Below are positions 15,865 through 22,328 of a DNA stretch of 22,328 nt, in pieces (the stretch's first letter is position 1; each line of letters opens with the position of its first letter). The translations under genes were made by a program, and so were the position numbers. The notes below the pieces were generated by a model. The model saw only the letters and a program-made list of their open reading frames with translations. It had not been told where the DNA came from and did no database searches. Source of the stretch: Proteobacteria bacterium UBA1148 (lineage in GTDB: Bacteria > Pseudomonadota > Gammaproteobacteria > Steroidobacterales > Rariloculaceae); assembly GCA_002311835.1 (NCBI GenBank), contig DBZY01000076.1, forward strand, positions 1 through 22,328. The letters run 5' to 3'.

Positions 15865-16091
15865 GGGGTCCCCATAGCGATCGGTTCTCAGGTGACCGAC
15901 CTTGTTCTACGTATGTTCAGCCTAACCGAAGCGGCTCCGAGCGGCAAAAACGAGTTTGATCCTATAGATGATTTTACGTAACTGGTTGAATTAAATGTCT
16001 GTAACTGAGCTAGTACTCGCACTTCTGTGGGTAGAATAGGGGCGTTAGAGACGCGTTTTCCGCAGAATGGTAGCGTTCTAGGAGGAATTTA
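15865..16091. other. Divergent intergenic region, promoter-containing
   Basis: 227 bp between the NHL lipoprotein (-) and the DUF6152 copy 2 (+). It must hold promoters for both. It contains the palindrome GGGGACCCC next to the NHL start, the GGGTAGAAT element at 16029-16037, and a short inverted repeat GCGT-TAGAG-ACGC near 16043-16055. No ORF of note. Confidence 0.5.
16029..16037 (+). promoter_or_regulatory. Candidate -10 region (GGGTAGAAT) of the 16092-17288 unit
   Basis: TAGAAT at 16032-16037 lies 54 nt upstream of the start codon and is embedded in the same 9-mer as at 4600-4608. No good -35 box is seen at 17 nt, so either it depends on an activator or the match is not a promoter. Confidence 0.3.
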
Positions 16092-16505
16092 ATGAAAGGG
16101 AAAGCCGCGAATATTTTTCTTCTTGTGTCAGGGGTGCTGGCATTATCAGTAAATGCTTTGGCTCATCACGGTGCGGCAGCCTACAACACCCAGGCGACCG
16201 TTGAAGTTGCTGGGAAGGTAACTCAGTTCGAGTTTGTTAATCCCCATGTACTGATCTACATGTCCGCCACTGGAGAGGATGGTAGTACCACAGTGTGGTC
16301 AGGTGAGATAACCAGCCCAAACCGGTTAGCGCGTAGCGAGCGCAGCACAGTTAAATGGAGCAAGGATCTCCTTCAAATTGGTGATGAGATAGTGTTGATA
16401 GGTAACCCTGCTAGGAACGGCGCACCATCGTTACGTTTGTTAGAGATTGTTGATTCTGATGGCAGGGGTCTTCTGGGTAGTGATTACTGGTCCGAACGAG
16501 GTTGA
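16092..16505 (+). CDS. DUF6152-type exported protein, copy 2
   Basis: 137 aa, ATG at 16092 with strong AGGAGGA upstream. The signal peptide (1-24) ends N-A-L-A, a standard A-x-A site, so the mature protein would start His-His-Gly (H25, H26). V-N-P-H is at 49-52, V-W-S-G-E-I at 68-73 and L-L-Q-I-G-D at 93-98, lining up with copy 1 and with the front half of the fusion at 4642. No Cys is present. The partner gene begins 33 nt downstream, so gene order here is the reverse of the 1439-2542 unit. Function unknown. Confidence 0.85.
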   Translation: MKGKAANIFLLVSGVLALSVNALAHHGAAAYNTQATVEVAGKVTQFEFVNPHVLIYMSATGEDGSTTVWSGEITSPNRLARSERSTVKWSKDLLQIGDEIVLIGNPARNGAPSLRLLEIVDSDGRGLLGSDYWSERG

Positions 16506-16538
16506 TCACATGCGTATGATTATTAGGGGAGGGTTTTT

Positions 16539-17288
16539 ATGAGCAACCCCATGATTATGTGGGCCGCTGTCTATGTGGCTGCAGTTTACTCGCCCATGAT
16601 TCAGTCTCAGGGTGTAGGGTACGGGGCTGATTTTTCTGGTGTTTGGAGCCAAGACCGAGGGGCACAACCTGAACGATTTCGGAATCACGCCTTTACTGAA
16701 GAATTGCCACCGATGACCGAGTGGGCTCAAGAACGTTTTGATCAGTCAAAGCCGACCTTCGGTCCTCGTAACGTTCCGGTATTGGAAACTAACGACCCTG
16801 TTTACAAGTGTTTTCCGCCCGGAACACCAAGAGTTTATCTGCATCCGTTTCCTATGGAAATTATTCAGACACCCGATCGTGTGATGATGGTGTTCGAATA
16901 CGATCACTTAATTCGACAGATTTACATCGATGGTCGGGAGCACCGAACGGATCTGGCTCCCATGTGGATGGGCGACTCCACCGGTCATTGGGAGGGTGAC
17001 GTACTTGTGGTTGAGACGGTCAACCTCAATGATAAGACTTGGACTGATCGGCGAGGTGTACCTCACAGCGACCAATTGCGCGTAATAGAGCGCATCCGGC
17101 GCATCAGCGATGAGAATCTACAGATAGATATTACCATCGAAGATCCCGTTGCCTTCACCGAACCTTGGGTGGGAACGCGTATATATCGCGCTGTGGATTG
17201 GGATGTAGAAGAGTTCATCTGTATGGACAATGTGAATTTCGAAGCGTTCGAGCAAGAAGTTTTAAACTATGATGGAGGTGTGAACTAG
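16539..17288 (+). CDS. Periplasmic protein of the G-x-W-E-G-D-V-L-V-V family (partner of DUF6152), copy 3
   Basis: 249 aa, ATG at 16539 with GGGAGG about 6 nt upstream. The N-terminal hydrophobic stretch (6-24) is a likely signal peptide ending I-Q-S-Q. Motifs follow the order in copy 1: D-F-S-G-V-W (31-36), D-P-V-Y-K-C (86-91), F-P-M-E-I-I (104-109), Q-I-Y-I-D-G-R-E (127-134), G-H-W-E-G-D-V-L-V-V-E-T (149-160), V-I-E-R (182-185), I-T-I-E-D-P (198-203) and E-F-I-C-M-D (225-230). Only C91 and C228 are present, spaced like the pairs in the other two members. Probably co-transcribed with the DUF6152 gene before it. Confidence 0.85.
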   Translation: MSNPMIMWAAVYVAAVYSPMIQSQGVGYGADFSGVWSQDRGAQPERFRNHAFTEELPPMTEWAQERFDQSKPTFGPRNVPVLETNDPVYKCFPPGTPRVYLHPFPMEIIQTPDRVMMVFEYDHLIRQIYIDGREHRTDLAPMWMGDSTGHWEGDVLVVETVNLNDKTWTDRRGVPHSDQLRVIERIRRISDENLQIDITIEDPVAFTEPWVGTRIYRAVDWDVEEFICMDNVNFEAFEQEVLNYDGGVN

Positions 17289-17345
17289 TAGAGGTCATTT
17301 TTTAGGCATTGAGGTTGTTATACACTTCTTGCAAGTTTTGCTTTT

Positions 17346-17365
17346 AAAAAAATAGGCGCTCCTAG
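17346..17365 (-). terminator. Weak candidate terminator of the methyltransferase gene
   Basis: On the minus strand a 4-bp stem (TAGG/CCTA, loop AGCG) overlaps the stop codon and is followed at once by seven T. The U-tract is good but the stem is short, so termination is uncertain. Confidence 0.3.
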
Positions 17366-18177
17366 TGAGAGATCTTCTTTACTAGCGCCCGAGCTTTGTT
17401 ACCAATGTGTATGCGAGTGTAGATGAAGTTCGCAACCGGCTTCATTGAATAGGTCTCCCAGCGTATCAGCTCGAAGCCACTTTTCAGCAATAAAAATTCG
17501 AACGATGCCCGGCAAAATTCATTGCAGTGTCCAGGCACGTAATCCTCAGTGAATCGTTTACGATGCCAGTCGGCGTTGGCAAGCAGTCGCTTTAGTCGTT
17601 TATCTATGCCTTCAATGTTGGGCATCTCGAATAGAGCGTATCCATTCGGCTTTAATCTTGCGTTGATCTTCTCCAGTGCCAGTATCGGGTCGACCAAGTG
17701 TTCAAGCACGTGGCGTAGTGCTACCAGGTCATACTTGGCGTTTTCTGGGTCGATGGTTAGAAAATCTCCAACTGTGACGGGCATACCGAGTACATCACGC
17801 GCGAGTTTGGCGGCTTCGTCTGATAGTTCGAGTCCGCAGGCATCCCATCCTGCTCGGTGTGCTAGATAAAGGAGTCGGCCTGTGCCGCAACCAACATCAA
17901 GAAATGCTCCTGGCCCCGGTAGCCACCGCTCGATAAAACTCCAGGAAGCATCCTTGTCATGATTCCGTATTGCATTGTCGTCTGTCGGGTCTATTAATTC
18001 GATGTACTGATTCTGATCAAGCCCACCGCTCAAGTCGTAGTTAACGAGTGCACAGGTAGGGCAGCGGAAATATTTGAACTGGTCGTGGTGTCCAAGACGG
18101 TAGTATGGGCGCAGCGCAGCGCTACCGCACAATCGACAGGGAAAGTTGGCTTGGAGTTGATTCAATGCAATAGCCAC
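17362..18177 (-). CDS. Zinc-ribbon class I SAM-dependent methyltransferase
   Basis: 271 aa from GTG at 18177; there is no clear Shine-Dalgarno, and a TTG four codons later is the alternative. Residues 14-42 hold two C-x-x-C pairs (C14/C17 and C39/C42), a zinc-ribbon-like N-terminus. The Rossmann methyltransferase core carries the SAM-binding motif F-L-D-V-G-C-G-T-G at 92-100, with G-L-E-L-S-D after the second strand and L-R-H-V-L-E-H-L as the motif-4 region. This arrangement resembles Methyltransf_23-type enzymes that act on sugars or small molecules. The acceptor is unknown, and no sugar-biosynthesis genes are nearby. It is divergent from rraA. Confidence 0.85.
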   Translation of the reverse strand: MAIALNQLQANFPCRLCGSAALRPYYRLGHHDQFKYFRCPTCALVNYDLSGGLDQNQYIELIDPTDDNAIRNHDKDASWSFIERWLPGPGAFLDVGCGTGRLLYLAHRAGWDACGLELSDEAAKLARDVLGMPVTVGDFLTIDPENAKYDLVALRHVLEHLVDPILALEKINARLKPNGYALFEMPNIEGIDKRLKRLLANADWHRKRFTEDYVPGHCNEFCRASFEFLLLKSGFELIRWETYSMKPVANFIYTRIHIGNKARALVKKISH

Positions 18178-18272
18178 TCATACATTGTATAGAGAATCCT
18201 CTAGTTCATCGGTTGATGATCGACAGTACACAGACAATGCATAATAAAAGCGTCCGATAAGGAGGACATGTA

Positions 18273-18755
18273 ATGACCGGAGTTTTCAAACCAACCTGCG
18301 ACCTCTATGACGAGCATCTTGCTTCTGCGCGTGTGCTAACAATCCCATTAATCAACTTTGGCGGCGTGAGTGAATTTTGTGGGACAGCTGTTACGGTCAA
18401 GTGTTTTGAGGATAATTCTCAAATTAGAGAACTCGTCGCAATGGCGGGCAAAGGAAGAGTTTTGGTAGTGGATGGAGGAGGTTCTCTTCGTTGTGCCCTG
18501 GTAGGGGATGTTCTTGCTGGTGAGGCGCAACGTAACGGTTGGTCCGGTGTTATTGTGCATGGGTGTGTCAGAGACAAGGCAGCGCTTAGGGAGCTTGGTC
18601 TCGGAGTAATGGCGTTAGGAGTTACGCCCCGAAAATCAGTGCGTCGGGGTGAAGGGCAGAGAGGTATCCCGATTCAACTTGGGGACGTCTGGTGCCATCC
18701 TGGTGACGTTGTTTATGGGGACGACGATGGTGTCGTCCTATTGGATTCTCAATAG
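18273..18755 (+). CDS. rraA: RraA family protein (RNase E regulator / HMG aldolase-type)
   Basis: 160 aa, ATG at 18273 with AAGGAGG upstream. Length and motifs are close to E. coli RraA (161 aa): T-V-K-C-F-E-D-N, G-R-V-L-V-V-D-G-G-G-S-L-R and N-G-W-S-G-V-I-V-H-G-C-V-R-D. In E. coli the protein binds RNase E and restrains mRNA decay. Relatives are 4-hydroxy-4-methyl-2-oxoglutarate/oxaloacetate aldolases of aromatic-acid pathways. Here the G-x-V-R-D aspartate typical of the aldolases is present, whereas E. coli RraA as I recall has Q. Its position beside Tct transport and UbiD genes makes an enzymatic role worth testing. The two roles cannot be separated from sequence alone. Confidence 0.88.
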   Translation: MTGVFKPTCDLYDEHLASARVLTIPLINFGGVSEFCGTAVTVKCFEDNSQIRELVAMAGKGRVLVVDGGGSLRCALVGDVLAGEAQRNGWSGVIVHGCVRDKAALRELGLGVMALGVTPRKSVRRGEGQRGIPIQLGDVWCHPGDVVYGDDDGVVLLDSQ

Positions 18756-18810
18756 AAGCCCACGTTCCCACAATTTATGAGAATCATTCCTGGTGTTGAT
18801 TGCACTGGGG

Positions 18811-20865
18811 TTACAGTAGGTTTGTTATTCCGATCGAGCGGAGTCCAGGCAAAAGATCTCCAAGATAAGCGGCCGGCCACGGCACTCTTAGGAGTTGATG
18901 GAATAGAAGGTACGAGACCATCCAGACGCTAACTCCCACAGTGAGGGTCATTACCCAGCTTTCTTTTGCCTCAAAGCGTAGGTAGCCAATCAGAAAGATC
19001 AGCATTGCTGGTAAAAGTCCTACGAGTGTCGCTGCGATAAAAATAAAGAAACACCACCCGAAGTACCGAACTGCCCGACGCTTAGTCTCATCAGGTGGCA
19101 GCGCACCCAAATCGGAATCTACACCGATTGTCTGTGTTTTTAGGTTTTCAACCTCAACAGAGTTCTTGGGAGTGGGGGAATGTGTTACGAAAAGTGTCCA
19201 TGCAAGTTGTAATCCGCTTAGACCAAGACCTATCCACCCCACAACCTGGGGTACCAGTTTTGCGCCTAAGTCCCATCGCCAAGAGCCGACTATGCAAGCC
19301 AGGAAGAATACGATGGTCGAGATGTTAAACCAGCTTTCAGGGCCGATGCTGTTTGGTTTAAAGCCGAAAATAAGCGGATTTGTGGTTTCTCGGCGGCGCC
19401 GAACAAAATTCGTGACGATTGGTTTTAGCAGGCTGTATAGGGTTACCGCAAAAACACCGATAACAATCGGTCGAGAGAGCCAGTCTGTGCCGTATCGCTG
19501 AAACGAAATAAACATATAGCGTTCCAAAAGACCGCCGAGGACCAGACCGAGCAGTAATGGAGGGCGAGGCCAATCTACTCGCTTCATTACCCAGCCAAGC
19601 AACCCGAACCCGAGGAGTGCAACTAAATCGCCCCATTGACGCGTAGCTTGAAAGGCGCCGATGAATGTAATGGAAAGCACTACGGGTGCAAGGATGCCGA
19701 TCCTGATTCTTGCAATTCCAGCCAGTTGTCTTGCGAATGTGAAACAAATACCACAACCGAGTATGTTCGCAATAGCCACAGTCCAGACTAGGGTGTAGCT
19801 GACGTCGAGGCGCGTTGTGAGCATATCGGGGCCAGGCGAGAGGCCGTGGATTAGGAATGCGCCTAACAAAAGTGCCATTGCTGCGGTAGCTGGTACGCCA
19901 AACGCAATGGTGGAAACTAACGCCCCCCCCTCTTTTGCGTTGTTGGAGCTTTCTGCGGCGATGACTCCACGGACGTCGCCTTTACCAAAAGACTCTGTAG
20001 CACCTTTTTCTGTCCGCATAGCATGCCCATATGCGATCCAGGGAATGACTGCCGCCCCAATACCTGGTACAGCACCGAGCACACTCCCGATCGCAGAGCC
20101 ACGTAGCACGAGAGGCAGATTGGCTAATGTGTCTTTGATACCGGTAAGTTGCCCCGAGTTAGTGGAGTCACCGTACCCCGTTCTCAAAGTCCGGCGCGCT
20201 ATAGCCATATCAGCGATCTCTGGGAGCGCAAACAGACCGAGCGCGAGAGGTACCAGTGGTATTCCTTCGAGGAGATAGAGTGAGCCGAATGTCCATCGCT
20301 CTATCGCGGTGTTCGGTTCTTCACCAACAGTTGCGACCACTAAACCTATACCCGCTGCTGCAAGACCTTTAAGGTGATTACCACCACTCAGAATTCCGAT
20401 TAAGGACAATCCGAAAACGCAGAAAGCCAGGAGTTCTGGAGAACCGAAGCTGAGAATGAATGGTCGTAAAAGGGGAATGCTTAAGGCGAGAAATAGAGCA
20501 CCAAACAAGCCACCTAAGACCGATGCAGAGAAGGCAGCACCGAATGCTCGCGCGGCGAGGCCTTGCTTTGCCATGGGATGTCCGTCGAGAATCGTAGGAG
20601 CTGAGCCAACTGTGCCTGGAACGCCAAACAGTACGGCCGGTATGGTATCTGATGTTGCAACAACAGCTTGTAGTCCAACGAGGAACGCGAGTGCAGTAAA
20701 TGGATCCATGTCGAAAGTAAACGGTAGGAGCAACGATAGTCCGACGATGCCACTAAGTCCTGGAATGACACCGAGGGATAATCCAATCACTACCCCAAGC
20801 ATGACATACATCAGCCGGGTTGGATCGAGCACGATCTCAAGTGCGCTGAGGGCCATTTCAAACAT
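18811..20865 (-). CDS. tctA: Tripartite tricarboxylate transporter permease TctA with fused TctB-like C-terminal domain
   Basis: 684 aa, ATG at 20865, six nt after the tctC stop. Residues 1 to about 490 are the large TctA permease: G-V-I-P-G-L-S-G near 32-39, F-G-V-P-G-T-V-G-S-A-P-T-I-L-D-G-H-P-M-A in the first quarter, and K-E-G-G-A-L-V-S-T-I-A-F-G-V-P in the second half, all hallmark TctA sequences. TctA alone is about 500 aa. The extra 175-200 residues carry about four hydrophobic helices around a polar loop, as in the small TctB subunit, and no separate tctB is seen. Secondary uptake of a carboxylic acid delivered by TctC is well supported at family level; the substrate is unknown. Confidence 0.9.
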   Translation of the reverse strand: MFEMALSALEIVLDPTRLMYVMLGVVIGLSLGVIPGLSGIVGLSLLLPFTFDMDPFTALAFLVGLQAVVATSDTIPAVLFGVPGTVGSAPTILDGHPMAKQGLAARAFGAAFSASVLGGLFGALFLALSIPLLRPFILSFGSPELLAFCVFGLSLIGILSGGNHLKGLAAAGIGLVVATVGEEPNTAIERWTFGSLYLLEGIPLVPLALGLFALPEIADMAIARRTLRTGYGDSTNSGQLTGIKDTLANLPLVLRGSAIGSVLGAVPGIGAAVIPWIAYGHAMRTEKGATESFGKGDVRGVIAAESSNNAKEGGALVSTIAFGVPATAAMALLLGAFLIHGLSPGPDMLTTRLDVSYTLVWTVAIANILGCGICFTFARQLAGIARIRIGILAPVVLSITFIGAFQATRQWGDLVALLGFGLLGWVMKRVDWPRPPLLLGLVLGGLLERYMFISFQRYGTDWLSRPIVIGVFAVTLYSLLKPIVTNFVRRRRETTNPLIFGFKPNSIGPESWFNISTIVFFLACIVGSWRWDLGAKLVPQVVGWIGLGLSGLQLAWTLFVTHSPTPKNSVEVENLKTQTIGVDSDLGALPPDETKRRAVRYFGWCFFIFIAATLVGLLPAMLIFLIGYLRFEAKESWVMTLTVGVSVWMVSYLLFHQLLRVPWPAAYLGDLLPGLRSIGITNLL

Positions 20866-20871
20866 TGAAGA

Positions 20872-21894
20872 TTACTGATCCAAGCCTAAAATGTTTTTCG
20901 CCTCAGATAGAACACTATCAGGGGTATTTAATGCTTGGTTGACAAATTCAGCCAGTTCGTTGCCTATGGATGGGTTCACTTTTGCTCGAATAGTGTTTTC
21001 GATGGCATCTAAAAAATCTGGATCGACTACTAGTGCGGAGAACGCTACACGCAAATCTTTAATCCGATCTACAGGAACATCTGGTGGTGCAAATAACGGC
21101 CAACCTAAATTCGAACCGATCTCTATAAACTCTGTGAGCGCTTTTTCACGCTCGGTGGAGACTAAGTCATGGAGATAGGGAACGTTAGGTAGTGCTAGTG
21201 AATCTGGAGGTCCCACGTAGAGGAGGTGAGCAATTCTACCGTCGGTCAACCAGTCAGGTCTCGAGATAGCCCAGTATTGGAGACTACTGGATTGACCATG
21301 TACCTCACCTCTCTCCATAGCAAGTACAACATCGTTACTGCTTTCATACCCCGTGATCATGTTGAATTTCAGACCAAGTAGTGCCTGCGCCATAGCAGGG
21401 AACTGATGAGCAGGAGAACCACGTCCTGTTGAACCAATGAATAGCTCGGTGTGTTTTGTGCCCTCTAAGGTTGTTACAGGGGCCGTATGTAGTACGGAGA
21501 TAATGCCCGTATACTTCAACGCAGAGCCGATCCAGTTGAGCTCTCGGCCGTCATATTTTGCTCGTTCCGGTTCCATCAATTGCGCCGTAATGATGCCCGG
21601 TAGGGAATAGCCGAGAACCGTACCGTTTCGAGGCGCTGATCGTGCGATATGGTTTGTCATGGTGACACTCCCTCCACCAGGCATGTTCTGTACGATGATG
21701 GAGGGATTGCCGGGAATAAATTTTTTAATGTGTTGGGCAATGAGGCGCCCCGTGAGATCTGTAGTACCACCGGCGCCCGATCCGACGAGGATGGTAATAG
21801 TGCGGTCAGCATAGAAGTCGATACCCACTTGGGCAAACCCAATATTACTCAGTACGAGTGTAACGAGTAGCACATAGCACTTTTGTAATGACAA
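20872..21894 (-). CDS. tctC: Tripartite tricarboxylate transporter substrate-binding protein (TctC/Bug family)
   Basis: 340 aa. The start is TTG at 21894, supported by AAGGG six nt upstream and by a signal peptide immediately after (residues 1-21, ending I-G-F-A-Q). The mature protein shows the Bug-family pattern: D-R-T-I-T-I-L-V-G-S-G-A-G-G-T-T-D near the N-terminus, I-V-Q-N-M-P-G-G-G in the first third, and G-S-T-G-R-G-S-P-A near 155-163. These periplasmic proteins bind carboxylates through main-chain and water contacts, so the ligand cannot be read from sequence. It is transcribed first, followed by tctA. UbiD is divergent from it. Confidence 0.92.
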   Translation of the reverse strand: MSLQKCYVLLVTLVLSNIGFAQVGIDFYADRTITILVGSGAGGTTDLTGRLIAQHIKKFIPGNPSIIVQNMPGGGSVTMTNHIARSAPRNGTVLGYSLPGIITAQLMEPERAKYDGRELNWIGSALKYTGIISVLHTAPVTTLEGTKHTELFIGSTGRGSPAHQFPAMAQALLGLKFNMITGYESSNDVVLAMERGEVHGQSSSLQYWAISRPDWLTDGRIAHLLYVGPPDSLALPNVPYLHDLVSTEREKALTEFIEIGSNLGWPLFAPPDVPVDRIKDLRVAFSALVVDPDFLDAIENTIRAKVNPSIGNELAEFVNQALNTPDSVLSEAKNILGLDQ

Positions 21895-21973
21895 GTAGGA
21901 CCCTTCTTGTACACGTACCGTTCGGGATAGTTTATTGTTCTTCTTTTTGCTGGGGAAGGATAGTTTTTAGGCG
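21895..21973. promoter_or_regulatory. Divergent tctC/UbiD control region
   Basis: 79 bp between the divergent tctC and UbiD starts. It must contain the promoters and any operator coupling transport to decarboxylation. TTGTAC at 21907-21912 is a possible -35 box, but no good -10 box is found at the right spacing. Confidence 0.35.
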
Positions 21974-22328
21974 ATGAGCGAAAGTCGAGCCATTAATCTA
22001 GCAGGCCAGAATAAATCCGGGTATCCAGATTTTCAGGACCATTTGATTGAGCTTGAGTCGCGTGGGTTGTTACGTAGAGTAGATCGAGAGATCAATAAGG
22101 ATACTGAGTTACACCCATTAGTTCGCTGGCAGTTCCAGGGTGGACTGCCTGAATCAGAGCGATCAGCATTCTTATTCACTAAAGTTACGAACGGTGATGG
22201 ACAGCTATACGATATGCCGGTGGCGGTCGGCGCATTGGCAACAACGCCCGAGATATATGCGATCGGAATGGGCGTATCCGTAGAGGAAATTGGTGCAAAG
22301 TGGTTACATGCCATCGCCAACCCAATTT
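21974..22328 (+). CDS. UbiD family decarboxylase, N-terminal part (cut by window edge)
   Basis: 118 codons are visible from ATG at 21974; the frame is closed by TAG two codons upstream, so the start is fixed near here. AGG sits 3 nt and AAGGA about 14 nt before it. The sequence D-F-Q-D-H-L-I-E-L-E-S-R-G-L-L-R-R-V, then T-E-L-H-P-L-V-R-W-Q, then A-F-L-F-T-K-V and Y-D-M-P-V-A-V-G-A-L-A, matches the UbiD N-terminal domain. Members decarboxylate or carboxylate aromatic and unsaturated acids with prenylated FMN; the active-site E-x-x-R-E region is outside the window. It is divergent from tctC and may process the transported acid. Confidence 0.85.
   Translation, partial: MSESRAINLAGQNKSGYPDFQDHLIELESRGLLRRVDREINKDTELHPLVRWQFQGGLPESERSAFLFTKVTNGDGQLYDMPVAVGALATTPEIYAIGMGVSVEEIGAKWLHAIANPI

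Noticed and set aside
1..22328. CRISPR arrays, tRNAs, rRNAs, insertion sequences
   Set aside because: I looked for regularly spaced repeats, tRNA-like cloverleafs and transposase motifs and found none.

Overview
The window looks like a chromosomal accessory region of a Gram-negative proteobacterium, probably an uncultured gammaproteobacterium. The reasons are an RraA protein with the length and motifs of the E. coli protein, lipoproteins and many Sec-exported enzymes, a tripartite tricarboxylate (Tct) uptake system, and a NADH-dehydrogenase/SelD fusion. Base composition is mixed: roughly 60% GC in the first gene, near 50% elsewhere, and about 23% in a block at 1261-1438. I see no rRNA, tRNA, CRISPR array or insertion sequence. 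The taxonomic guess is inference.

Layout. 1-999 (-) is a metallo-beta-lactamase-fold hydrolase cut by the window edge, with two EF-hand loops inside it. 1439-2542 (+) is a two-gene unit: a periplasmic protein with a G-x-W-E-G/D-D/E-T-L-V-V core, then a DUF6152-type protein. 2671-4446 (-) pairs a subclass-B3-like metallo-beta-lactamase with an exported VOC protein. 4642-8650 (+) holds a fusion of the same two families seen at 1439-2542, an FKBP lipoprotein, an MFS transporter and an exported acetamidase/formamidase. 8647-15864 (-) is an apparent operon: NHL-repeat lipoprotein, xanthine-dehydrogenase-type molybdenum subunit, a selenocysteine-containing redoxin, and NDH-SelD. 16092-17288 (+) is a third DUF6152/partner unit. 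17362-18177 (-) is a zinc-ribbon methyltransferase, 18273-18755 (+) is rraA, 18811-21894 (-) is tctC followed by a tctA with a TctB-like tail, and 21974-22328 (+) is the start of a UbiD-family decarboxylase.

The two strongest points are these. First, 10986-12074 is one selenoprotein gene that naive translation splits into two ORFs at an in-frame TGA. The motif is U-P-Y-C, a perfect 6-bp hairpin follows at bacterial-SECIS distance, and the gene for the selenium-donor synthetase SelD is next in the same transcription unit. Second, DUF6152 and its partner family occur three times, in both gene orders and once fused. They share a mature N-terminal His-His in the DUF6152 part and exactly two Cys 137-139 residues apart in the partner part. 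That suggests an undescribed periplasmic two-component protein system, possibly metal-binding or redox-active.

The right end (RraA, TctA-TctB, TctC, UbiD) reads as uptake and decarboxylation of a small organic, perhaps aromatic, acid. Many enzymes across the window carry export signals, which points to a periplasm-centred lifestyle of substrate modification.
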